Of a stretch of 24,817 nucleotides of DNA, positions 1 through 7,151 are shown piece by piece; position 1 is the first letter of the stretch, and every line of letters begins with the position of its first letter. The translations under genes were made by a program, and so were the position numbers. This stretch comes from BP-133 sp040756995. Lineage in GTDB: Bacteria; Actinomycetota; Acidimicrobiia; IMCC26256; BP-133. The stretch covers positions 1 to 24,817 of the forward strand of contig JBFLYK010000079.1 in assembly GCA_040756995.1 (NCBI GenBank). The letters are read 5' to 3'. The notes below the pieces were generated by a model. That model ran no database searches and had not been told where the DNA came from. It saw nothing but the letters and a program-made list of their open reading frames with translations.

Positions 1-1
1 C

Positions 2-526
2 GGCAACAAGGCCGGCGACAACAAGGGCGGCAACCGCGGCGACAACAAGGGTGGCGACCGCGGCGACAAGGGTGACCGGGGCGACCGCGGCGACCGCGAT
101 CGTGACGGCCGCCACCGCCACGGCTACCACCGCGGCGACCGGTACTACTACGGCGGCGGCTACTACTACGGCGAGCCGTACGAGTGCTGGTACGGCCCGA
201 GCGGTGCCTACAACTGTGAGCCGTACGGCGGCGACTACTACGGCGGCGGCTACCACCCCGGGTACAGCTACTACGGCTCCCGGAACCGGAACGTGTATGT
301 CGAGCGGCACGCGTTCAACCCGCCCGAAGTCTTCGCCTACCCGGGTCAGGAAGTGCTCTGGATCTTCCGTGACAGCGAGGCGCACACGGTGACCGCTGAC
401 AACGGGTCGTTCGACTCCGGTCAGATCACCCAGGGCGAGTTCCGGCTCATCTTCGAGCAGCCCGGCAGCTACAGCTACCACTGCGCCCTCCATCCCGAGA
501 TGAAGGGCCGGGTCATCGTTCGATGA
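2..526 (+). CDS. Cupredoxin-domain protein with low-complexity N-terminal region (5' partial)
   Basis: The reading frame is open from the window edge to the TGA at 524-526, so the N-terminus, presumably with a signal peptide, is missing. The first ~45 visible residues are a Gly/Asn/Asp/Lys/Arg low-complexity tract with GD-N/R-KG-type units. A Tyr/Gly-rich segment with two Cys follows (about 150-290). The last ~77 residues form a plastocyanin-like cupredoxin domain: a His in SEAH, then a C-terminal CALHPEM giving the Cys-x2-His-x2-Met spacing of a type 1 copper site. The family binds a single copper and usually transfers electrons outside the membrane. The basic glycine-rich tract could bind polyanions or the wall, but that is a guess. 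A start at 293 would remove the Tyr/Gly region; the continuous biased codon use upstream argues for the longer protein. Confidence 0.75.
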   Translation, partial: GNKAGDNKGGNRGDNKGGDRGDKGDRGDRGDRDRDGRHRHGYHRGDRYYYGGGYYYGEPYECWYGPSGAYNCEPYGGDYYGGGYHPGYSYYGSRNRNVYVERHAFNPPEVFAYPGQEVLWIFRDSEAHTVTADNGSFDSGQITQGEFRLIFEQPGSYSYHCALHPEMKGRVIVR

Positions 527-550
527 CACTCTGATCGACGAGCGGACGGC

Positions 551-556
551 TACCGT
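551..556 (+). promoter_or_regulatory. Probable -10 box (TACCGT) of nucS
   Basis: TACCGT lies 9 nt before the nucS ATG. Transcription would start about 3 nt upstream of the start codon, giving a near-leaderless mRNA. No clear -35 box and no Shine-Dalgarno sequence are visible. The call rests on the similar arrangement at metX, metY and the antitoxin gene. Confidence 0.4.
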
Positions 557-565
557 CGGGCGCCG

Positions 566-1225
566 ATGCGCATCGTGGTGGCCGCCTGCACCGTCGACTA
601 CGCCGGCCGGCTCTCGGCCAGCCTGCCCGAGGCCCGCCGGCTGCTGGTGGTGAAGGCTGACGGGTCCGTCCTGGTACACGCCGACTCCGGCGGCTACAAG
701 CCGCTCAACTGGATGTCCGGGCCCTGCGCCCTCCTCGACGGCGGCGACGTCTGGGAGGTCACCAACGCCAAGGGCGAGCGCCTGGTCATCACCTTCACCG
801 GTGAGGTCGTCTTCGACTCCACCGTGGAACTCGGCGCCGAGCCCGGCCTGGCCAAGGACGGCGTCGAAGCGCACCTTCAGGAGCTCCTGGCCGCCCATCC
901 CTACGAGGTCGAGCCGGGCCTGGAGCTGGTGCGGCGGGAGCACGCCACGTCGGTCGGCCCGGTCGATCTCCTCTGCCGCGACGCCAACGGCTGCTGGGTG
1001 GCGGTGGAGATCAAGCGCCGGGGGGAGATCGCCGGGGTGGAGCAGCTGGCCCGCTACGTGGAGATGCTGGAGCGGGACGGGCACACCCCCGTACGGGGCG
1101 TCCTCGCCGCCCAGAAGGTCGTGCCCCAGGCCCGGACGCTGGCCGAGGTCCGGGCCCTCGGCTGGACCGAGATCGACTACGACCGCCTCCGCGGCCTGGG
1201 CGCCGGAACTCCCACGCTCTTCTGA
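566..1225 (+). CDS. nucS: Endonuclease NucS (EndoMS), mismatch-specific
   Basis: The product has 219 residues, the usual length. NucS/EndoMS cuts both strands at mismatches and replaces MutS/MutL in most actinobacteria and many archaea. The N-terminal ~100 residues form the dimerisation and DNA-binding half (MRIVVAACTVDYAGRL start, YKPLNWM motif). The C-terminal half is a RecB-like nuclease with D134, E148-x-K150 and Q160 as the likely metal-binding and catalytic residues. The C-terminus GTPTLF ends in Leu-Phe, as in sliding-clamp-binding tails reported for actinobacterial NucS. No SD precedes the ATG; a TACCGT box 9 nt upstream suggests a very short leader. The gene stands alone between the cupredoxin gene and metX. 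Identification is secure from sequence similarity recalled for the family. Confidence 0.95.
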   Translation: MRIVVAACTVDYAGRLSASLPEARRLLVVKADGSVLVHADSGGYKPLNWMSGPCALLDGGDVWEVTNAKGERLVITFTGEVVFDSTVELGAEPGLAKDGVEAHLQELLAAHPYEVEPGLELVRREHATSVGPVDLLCRDANGCWVAVEIKRRGEIAGVEQLARYVEMLERDGHTPVRGVLAAQKVVPQARTLAEVRALGWTEIDYDRLRGLGAGTPTLF

Positions 1226-1272
1226 TCTTCTGATCCGGGCGCTCCCGGGACGCCGGCGGGCGGCGGGCGACG

Positions 1273-1278
1273 TATCGT
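1273..1278 (+). promoter_or_regulatory. Probable -10 box (TATCGT) of metX
   Basis: TATCGT ends 7 nt before the metX ATG, which predicts a transcript starting at or 1 nt before the start codon. No -35 element or ribosome-binding site is recognisable. No SAM or other riboswitch fits in the short gap after nucS. Confidence 0.4.
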
Positions 1279-1285
1279 CCTACGG

Positions 1286-2509
1286 ATGCATGCTGACGAG
1301 GTGACGACCGCCAGCTCCGGGCCGCCGCCGGCCACCGGAGCCTGGCGCCCGGGGGACCCGCCCGGCCACCGCCAGTTCGTCACGCTCTTCGACGACGAGC
1401 CGCTGCGGCTGGAGCTGGGCGGGACGCTGTCGCCGGTGGTGGTGGCCTACGAGACGTGGGGCCAGCTCGACCGGTCCCGGAGCAACGCCGTCCTCATCGC
1501 CCACGCCCTGACCGGCGACAGCCACGCCGCCGGACCGGCCGGGCCCGGGCACCGTTATCCGGGGTGGTGGGACCATTCGATCGGCCCGGGGAAGGACATC
1601 GACACCAACCGCTGGTTCGTCGTCTGCCCCAACGTCCTCGGCGGCTGCCAGGGGACGACGGGACCGTCGTCGATCGCCCCCGACGGGCGGCCCTACGGCA
1701 GCCGGTTCCCCCGCATCACGATCCGGGACCAGGTGGCGGTGGAGCTCGCCCTGGCCGACGTCCTGGGCATCGACCGGTGGGCGGCCGTCATCGGCGGGTC
1801 CATGGGCGGGATGCGGGCGCTGGAGTGGGCCGTCGGCCATCCCGACCGGCTCCAGCGGGCGGTGGTCGTGGCCTGCGGGGCGGCGGCCAGCGCCGAGCAG
1901 ATCGGTCTGTGCGCGGTCCAGAACGAGGCCATCCGGGCCGATCCGGCCTGGCGGGGTGGCGACTACTACGACGCCGGGCCCGGCGAAGGCCCCCACCGTG
2001 GGATGGGGATCGCCCGCCGGATCGGTCACCTCAGCTACCGGAGCGAACCCGAACTGGCCGTCCGCTTCGGCCGCTCCCCCCAGCCCAGCGAGGACCCGCT
2101 GGTGGCGGCCGAGATCGGCATCGGCGAGCGGTACGGGCGCTACGCCGTCGAGTCGTACCTCGACCATCACGCCGACAAGCTCGCCCGGCGATTCGACGCC
2201 GGGTCGTATGTGGTGCTGTCCGAGGCCATGAACCATCACGACGTCGGTCGGGGGCGGGGCGGGCTGGCGGCGGCACTCGGCCGGGTCCGGTGCAAGGTGG
2301 CCATCGCCGGGATCGACAGCGACCGGCTCTATCCGCTGTACCTCCAGCAGGAGATGGCCGAGCTGCTCCCGGGCCGGCCGGAGGTGACGGTCATCCACTC
2401 CCTGTACGGCCACGACTCGTTCCTCATCGAGTCGGAGGCGGTGGGGAACTTCATCCGGTCCGCACTGGAGGACGAGGCGCCGGGCGCCGCCGAGGAGCGG
2501 GCCGGCTGA
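1286..2509 (+). CDS. metX: Homoserine O-acetyltransferase MetX
   Basis: The 407-residue alpha/beta-hydrolase activates L-homoserine by acylation, the first committed step to methionine. The nucleophile is S172 in GGSMGGM, and the probable triad partners are D346 (SDRLYP) and H376 (GHDSFLIE). The family signatures AYETWG, ALTGDSHA and NVLGGCQGTTGP are all present. Acetyl-CoA is the usual donor for this clade, but MetX proteins using succinyl-CoA exist and I cannot separate them by eye. The stop codon overlaps an ATG of the cbs frame, and the downstream metY would use its product directly, so co-regulation is likely. The ATG at 1286 is the first in frame and suits a leaderless start. Confidence 0.93.
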   Translation: MHADEVTTASSGPPPATGAWRPGDPPGHRQFVTLFDDEPLRLELGGTLSPVVVAYETWGQLDRSRSNAVLIAHALTGDSHAAGPAGPGHRYPGWWDHSIGPGKDIDTNRWFVVCPNVLGGCQGTTGPSSIAPDGRPYGSRFPRITIRDQVAVELALADVLGIDRWAAVIGGSMGGMRALEWAVGHPDRLQRAVVVACGAAASAEQIGLCAVQNEAIRADPAWRGGDYYDAGPGEGPHRGMGIARRIGHLSYRSEPELAVRFGRSPQPSEDPLVAAEIGIGERYGRYAVESYLDHHADKLARRFDAGSYVVLSEAMNHHDVGRGRGGLAAALGRVRCKVAIAGIDSDRLYPLYLQQEMAELLPGRPEVTVIHSLYGHDSFLIESEAVGNFIRSALEDEAPGAAEERAG

Positions 2510-2532
2510 TGACTCTGGAGGAGGGACAGGGC

Positions 2533-4188
2533 ATGCGCGTCCTGGTGGTCGTTGGTGAGACCGAGCCCCCGGAACGACTCAAGGTGCGGGCCGACCGCGT
2601 GTTGCGCTGCGCCGGTCCGGACCTGGAGCCGCAGCTGCTGGCCGACGTGCGGGCCCACATACCGGAGGACGTCGCCGTCGTCGGCGCCGCCGGCCGCACC
2701 GAGGCCACGGCCGCCGCCCTGGAGCTGCGGGCCCACGGCTTCCCCGTCACCCTCTACACCGACACGCCCCCCGCCGAGCCGGACGGGCTGCGCGTCCGCC
2801 GGCTGACCGACACGGGCCCGGCCATGGAGGTGGCCGACTCGCTCCTCGACCTGGTGGGCGACACGCCGCTCGTCCGCCTCGACCGGATCGGCCGGCGGCT
2901 CGACTGCCATCTGCTGGCCAAGTGCGAGTTCCTCAACGCCGGTGGCAGCGTGAAGGACCGGCCGGCGGTGGCCATGGTCGACGCCGCCGAGAAGGCCGGG
3001 CTGCTCAAGCCGGGGGGGACGATCGTCGAGCCCACGTCGGGCAACACCGGGGTCGGCCTGGCGATCGTGGCCGCCCGCCGGCGCTACCGCTGCGTGTTCG
3101 TCATGCCCGACAAGATGGCGCCCGAGAAGATCAAGCTGCTGCGGGCCTACGGGGCCGAGGTCGTGGTGTGCCCGACGGCCGTGGCACCGTCGGACCCGGA
3201 GTCGTACTACTCGGTGGCCAACCGGCTGACCGAGGAGATTCCGGGTGCCTTCCAGCCCAACCAGTACCGCAACCCGGAGAATCCGGCGTCGCACGTGCGG
3301 AGCACCGGGCCGGAGATCTGGCGCCAGACCGCCGGACGCATCACGCACTTCGTGGCCGGCATCGGCACCGGCGGCACGATCAGCGGCGTGGGGCGGTACC
3401 TGAAGTCGCAGAACCCCGCCGTCCAGGTGATCGGCGCCGATCCCGAGGGCTCGGTGTACTCCGGCGGTGACGGCCGGCCTTACCTGGTGGAGGGCATCGG
3501 GGAGGACTTCTGGCCCGAGACCTACGACCGCAGCGTCGTCGACCGGGTGGTGGCGGTGACCGACCGGGACTCGTTTCTCACCGCCCGCCGGGTCACCCGG
3601 GAGGAGGGCATCCTGATCGGCGGGTCGGGGGGCACCGCGGTGTGGGCCGCCCTGGAGATCGGCAAGGAGCTCGGGCCCGATCACGTCGTGGTGCTGATCA
3701 TCCCCGACTCGGGACGGGGCTACCTGTCGAAGGTGTACGACGACGACTGGATGTCGGACTACGGGTTCCTCTCCACGCCGGGCCAGACCGCCGGTGACAT
3801 CCTGCTGCGGAAGGTGCCCGACCTCCCGGCGCTGGTGCACGTCCACCCCGACGAGAAGGTCCGCGACGTCATCTCCACCATGCGGGAGTACGAGGTGTCC
3901 CAGGTGCCGGTGGTGCGGGCCGAGCCGCCGCTGCGGACGTCCTCGGAGATCGCCGGCAGCGTCGCCGAGCGGGAGTTGATGAGCCGGGCGTTCTCCGACC
4001 CGGCGGTCCTCGACCGCCCGGTGGCCGAGGTCATGTCCCCGCCGCTGCCCAGCGTCGGGCTCGGCGAGCCGGTCGACGTCGTGGTGCACGCCCTCGAAGG
4101 GGCCGCCGCCGTGCTGGTGCTCGACGCCGGCCACCCGGTGGGGATCCTCACCCGCTCCGACCTCCTCGCTTTCCTCACCGGTCGATGA
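2533..4188 (+). CDS. cbs: Cystathionine beta-synthase with N-terminal extension and C-terminal CBS pair
   Basis: This PLP enzyme condenses serine (or O-acetylserine) with homocysteine or sulfide. Its 551 residues split into three parts: ~95 N-terminal residues without a recognisable family, a fold-type II catalytic core beginning near DLVGDTPLVRL with PLP lysine K141 in GGSVKDRPA, PTSGNTG and GIGTGGTISGVG loops, and two C-terminal CBS domains (from ~430, ending GILTRSDLLAFL). The CBS pair is normally regulatory. Typical actinobacterial enzymes begin directly at the core and have ~460 residues. The start at 2533 has a strong GGAGG-type SD 6-8 nt upstream, whereas ATG 2509 overlaps the metX stop and ATG 2824 lacks an SD. 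The stop overlaps the next gene by 4 nt. A cysteine synthase activity instead of, or besides, beta-synthase is possible. Confidence 0.9.
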   Translation: MRVLVVVGETEPPERLKVRADRVLRCAGPDLEPQLLADVRAHIPEDVAVVGAAGRTEATAAALELRAHGFPVTLYTDTPPAEPDGLRVRRLTDTGPAMEVADSLLDLVGDTPLVRLDRIGRRLDCHLLAKCEFLNAGGSVKDRPAVAMVDAAEKAGLLKPGGTIVEPTSGNTGVGLAIVAARRRYRCVFVMPDKMAPEKIKLLRAYGAEVVVCPTAVAPSDPESYYSVANRLTEEIPGAFQPNQYRNPENPASHVRSTGPEIWRQTAGRITHFVAGIGTGGTISGVGRYLKSQNPAVQVIGADPEGSVYSGGDGRPYLVEGIGEDFWPETYDRSVVDRVVAVTDRDSFLTARRVTREEGILIGGSGGTAVWAALEIGKELGPDHVVVLIIPDSGRGYLSKVYDDDWMSDYGFLSTPGQTAGDILLRKVPDLPALVHVHPDEKVRDVISTMREYEVSQVPVVRAEPPLRTSSEIAGSVAERELMSRAFSDPAVLDRPVAEVMSPPLPSVGLGEPVDVVVHALEGAAAVLVLDAGHPVGILTRSDLLAFLTGR

Positions 4189-5321
4189 CGGGATTCGAGA
4201 CCCGGGCCATCCATGCCGGGCAGCCGGCCGACCCGCAGACCGGCGCGGTCATGGTCCCGATCTACCAGACGTCGACCTTCGCCCAGGACGGCGTGGGACG
4301 GCACAAGGGCTACGAGTACGCCCGCACCGCCAACCCGACCCGGACGGCCCTGGAGGCCTGCCTCGCCTCGCTGGAAGGGGCCGCCTTCGGGTTCTGCTTC
4401 GCCAGCGGGATGGCGGCCGAGGATGCCATCCTCCGGCTCCTCGCTCCCGGCGATCACGTCGTGATTCCCACCGACGCCTACGGAGGCACCTGGCGGCTGG
4501 TCGACAAGGTGCACGCGCCGGCCGGCCTCGCCTACGCCGCCGCCGACCTCACCTCGCTCGACAACCTGGCCGCCGCCTGGAAGCCCGAGACGAAGATGGT
4601 GTGGATCGAGACGCCGTCGAACCCGTTGCTGTCGATCGTCGACATCGCCGCCGTGGCGTCGTACGCCGCCGAGCGCGGCGCCCGCACGGTGGTGGACAAC
4701 ACGTTCGCCACGCCGTACCTGCAATCACCTCTGGCCCTCGGGGCCGACATCGTCGTCCACTCGACAACCAAGTACCTCGGCGGCCACTCCGACGTGGTGG
4801 GGGGCTTCGTCGGCGTCAACGACGGCGCCCTGGCCGAGCGGCTCGGGTTCCTGCAGAACGCCGCCGGGGCCGTGCCGGGTCCGATGGACTGCTTCCTCAC
4901 CATGCGGGGCCTCAAGACGCTGGGCGTCCGGATGGACCGCCACTGCGCCAACGCCGGCGCCGTCGCCGAGTTCCTGGCCCGCCATCCGGCGGTGGCATCG
5001 GTGCTGTGGCCGGGGCTGTCCGACCATCCCGGCCACGACGTGGCCCGCAAGCAGATGCGCCACTACGGCGGCATGGTCAGCTTCACACTCCACGGCGGCG
5101 CCGAGGCGGCGGCCGCCCTCGTCGAGCGCACCGAGCTGATCACCCTGGCCGAGTCCCTCGGCGGCGTGGAGTCGCTCATCGAGGTGCCGGCGCTGATGAC
5201 CCACCTGTCGGTGGCGGGCTCCACCAACGAAGTGGACCCCGGGCTCGTCCGTCTCTCCGTCGGCATCGAGACCGTCGACGACATCATCGACGACCTGCGC
5301 CAGGCGTTAGGAGGCCGCTGA
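4185..5321 (+). CDS. Cystathionine gamma-lyase or gamma-synthase (PLP-dependent)
   Basis: The 378-residue member of the Cys/Met metabolism PLP family (fold type I) has PLP lysine K196 in STTKYLGGHS, preceded by VDNTFATPYLQ. It carries the N-terminal TRAIHAGQ and YEYARTANPTR segments and the C-terminal LAESLGGVESL and LSVGIE motifs. Its place after cystathionine beta-synthase, with an ATGA overlap, suggests a gamma-lyase completing reverse transsulfuration (cystathionine to cysteine, 2-oxobutyrate and ammonia). Gamma-synthases are close relatives and mycobacterial homologues are called MetB, so direction cannot be fixed from motifs. Translation is probably coupled to the upstream gene because no SD is needed at the overlap. 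Confidence 0.88.
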   Translation: MTGFETRAIHAGQPADPQTGAVMVPIYQTSTFAQDGVGRHKGYEYARTANPTRTALEACLASLEGAAFGFCFASGMAAEDAILRLLAPGDHVVIPTDAYGGTWRLVDKVHAPAGLAYAAADLTSLDNLAAAWKPETKMVWIETPSNPLLSIVDIAAVASYAAERGARTVVDNTFATPYLQSPLALGADIVVHSTTKYLGGHSDVVGGFVGVNDGALAERLGFLQNAAGAVPGPMDCFLTMRGLKTLGVRMDRHCANAGAVAEFLARHPAVASVLWPGLSDHPGHDVARKQMRHYGGMVSFTLHGGAEAAAALVERTELITLAESLGGVESLIEVPALMTHLSVAGSTNEVDPGLVRLSVGIETVDDIIDDLRQALGGR

Positions 5322-5346
5322 GGGCGCCACTGCCACGACGGCCCAT

Positions 5347-5352
5347 TAGCCT
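5347..5352 (+). promoter_or_regulatory. Probable -10 box (TAGCCT) of metY, leaderless start
   Basis: TAGCCT is followed by six bases and then the metY ATG, so the A of the ATG sits at the expected +1. No SD precedes the start codon. This would give metY its own leaderless promoter within the sulfur cluster. Confidence 0.45.
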
Positions 5353-5358
5353 CCGGTC

Positions 5359-6651
5359 ATGAGCAGCGACCGCAACTGGGGCTTCCGGACCAGGGCTGTC
5401 CATGCCGGCGGCCGGCCCGACCCGACGACCGGCGCCCGCCAGGTGCCGATCTACCAGACGACGAGCTTCGTCTTCGAGGACACGGCCGACGCCGCCGACC
5501 TCTTCGCCCTCCAGAAGTACGGGAACATCTACACCCGCATCGCCAACCCCACCGTGGCCGCCTTCGAGGAACGGGTGGCCAGCCTGGAAGGCGCCATCGG
5601 TGCGGTGGCGGCCAGCTCCGGCATGGCCGCCGAGCTGATGACCGTCGTCTGCCTGGCCGGCGCCGGCGACCACATCGTGTCGAGCTCCGCCCTCTACGGC
5701 GGCACCCACACCCTCTTCGACGTGACGCTGCGCCGCCTCGGCATCGAGACGACGTTCGTCGATCCGGCCGACGCCGGGGCCTTCGCCGCCGCCATCCGGC
5801 CCGAGACCAAGCTGCTCTACACCGAGATCGTGGCCAATCCCTCGGGCACGGTGGCCGACATCGCCGCCCTGGCCGACGTCGCCCACTCCGAGAACCTGCC
5901 CCTGTGCATCGACTCCACGCTGGCCACGCCCTACCTCTGCCAGCCCATCGAGCACGGCGCCGACATCGTCATCCACTCGGCCACGAAGTTCATCGGCGGT
6001 CACGGCACGACCATCGCCGGCGTCGTGGCCGAGGCCGGCACCTTCAACTGGGGCAACGGCCGGTTCCCGGGCTTCACCGAGAATGTCCCGTCCTACGGGG
6101 GCCTGCGGTTCTGGGAGAACTTCGGCGAGTACGCCTTCTGCACCAAGCTGCGGGTCGAGCAGCTGCGGGACATGGGGGCGGCCATGTCGCCGTTCTCCGC
6201 TTTCCTGCTCCTCCAGGGCCTCGAGACGCTGGCCCTCCGGATGGAGACCCACGTGGCCAACGCCGCGGCGGTGGCCCGGTGGCTGGAGGAGCACCCGGCG
6301 GTGTCGTGGGTGCGTTACGCCGGGCTGCCCTCGTCGCCGTTCCACGAGCTGGCGCAGCGCTATCTCCCCAAGGGGCCGGGCGCCGTGTTCAGCTTCGGCG
6401 TCAACGGCGGCCGGGAGGCGGGCCGGGTCTTCATCGAGTCGCTGGAGGTGGCCAGCCATCTGGCCAACATCGGCGACACCCGCACGCTGGTGATCCACCC
6501 GGCGTCGACGACGCACCAGCAGCTCTCCGACGAGGCGCTGGTGGCCTGCGGCGTGTCGCCCGACCTCATCCGGATCTCGGTCGGCATCGAGGACGTCGAC
6601 GACATCCTCTACGACCTGGATCAGGCCCTCCACAAGGCGGTGATGGCGTGA
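5359..6651 (+). CDS. metY: O-acetylhomoserine sulfhydrylase (aminocarboxypropyltransferase)
   Basis: The 430-residue fold-type I PLP enzyme makes homocysteine from O-acetylhomoserine and sulfide. K210 in HSATKFIGGHGTT is the PLP lysine. The long insertion after it (about residues 217-270, with NWGNGRFPGF and RFWENFGEYAF) separates this family from cystathionine gamma-synthases, which are ~50 residues shorter. Other signatures are YQTTSFVF, YTRIANPTVAAFEERVA and IHPASTTHQQLS. The gene follows the gamma-lyase after 37 nt and probably has its own leaderless promoter. Its stop overlaps the next start by 4 nt. Together with metX it gives a two-step sulfhydrylation route from homoserine to homocysteine. 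Confidence 0.93.
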   Translation: MSSDRNWGFRTRAVHAGGRPDPTTGARQVPIYQTTSFVFEDTADAADLFALQKYGNIYTRIANPTVAAFEERVASLEGAIGAVAASSGMAAELMTVVCLAGAGDHIVSSSALYGGTHTLFDVTLRRLGIETTFVDPADAGAFAAAIRPETKLLYTEIVANPSGTVADIAALADVAHSENLPLCIDSTLATPYLCQPIEHGADIVIHSATKFIGGHGTTIAGVVAEAGTFNWGNGRFPGFTENVPSYGGLRFWENFGEYAFCTKLRVEQLRDMGAAMSPFSAFLLLQGLETLALRMETHVANAAAVARWLEEHPAVSWVRYAGLPSSPFHELAQRYLPKGPGAVFSFGVNGGREAGRVFIESLEVASHLANIGDTRTLVIHPASTTHQQLSDEALVACGVSPDLIRISVGIEDVDDILYDLDQALHKAVMA

Positions 6652-7151
6652 GCTTCAACGGTGAACGGGCCGAGCAGTGGACGCCGCCGTCGGCCCGGCA
6701 GCGGTGGGAGATCATCCGCGGCACGAAGTCGGTGGCCATGGTCGGCGCCTCGTCGAATCCGGCCCGGCCGAGCTACTTCGTCGCCACGTACCTGCTGAGC
6801 TCGAGCTGCTCGTTCGAGAACGTGTGGTTCGTCAACCCGGCCGCCGACGAGATCCTCGGCCGGCCGGTGTACAAGAGCCTGGCCGATCTGCCCGGCCCGC
6901 CGGACCTGGTCGACGTGTTCCGGAAACCGGCTGATCTGCCCGAGGTGGCCGACGAGGCCATCGCCGCCGGCGCCAAGACGCTGTGGCTGCAGCTCGGCCT
7001 GTGGGACGAGGCCGTCGCCCAGCACGCCCACGCCGCCGGGCTGAACGTCGTCATGAACCGCTGCCTCAAGATCGAGCACGCCCGCTGGGCCGGCGGGCTC
7101 CACCTGGCCGGCTTCGACACCGGCGTGATCAGCTCCCGGCGCGTCGTCTAG
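6648..7151 (+). CDS. CoA-binding (YccU-like) Rossmann-fold protein
   Basis: The 167-residue single-domain protein matches the small CoA_binding family related to the N-terminal domain of succinyl-CoA synthetase alpha. Visible features are KSVAMVGASSNPARPSY (dinucleotide- or CoA-binding loop), VWFVNPAADEILGRPVYKSL, DLVDVFRKP, LWLQLGLWDEA and a conserved NRCLKIEH near the end. Biochemical function is unknown for the family. The GTG start overlaps the metY stop (GTGA), so it is almost certainly co-translated. Genes of this type are often found beside metY, hinting at a role in sulfur amino-acid metabolism. Its stop codon overlaps that of the converging protease gene. Confidence 0.85.
   Translation: MSFNGERAEQWTPPSARQRWEIIRGTKSVAMVGASSNPARPSYFVATYLLSSSCSFENVWFVNPAADEILGRPVYKSLADLPGPPDLVDVFRKPADLPEVADEAIAAGAKTLWLQLGLWDEAVAQHAHAAGLNVVMNRCLKIEHARWAGGLHLAGFDTGVISSRRVV

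Noticed and set aside
51..392. 113-residue Ala/Thr-rich frame at the window start
   Set aside because: It is the +1 frame of the low-complexity DNA coding for the cupredoxin tail and has no domain or SD.
1280..4134. Long antisense open frames opposite metX, cbs and the gamma-lyase
   Set aside because: They are rich in Arg, His, Pro and Gly without family motifs, and the sense-strand genes are certain. High GC removes stop codons and creates such shadows.
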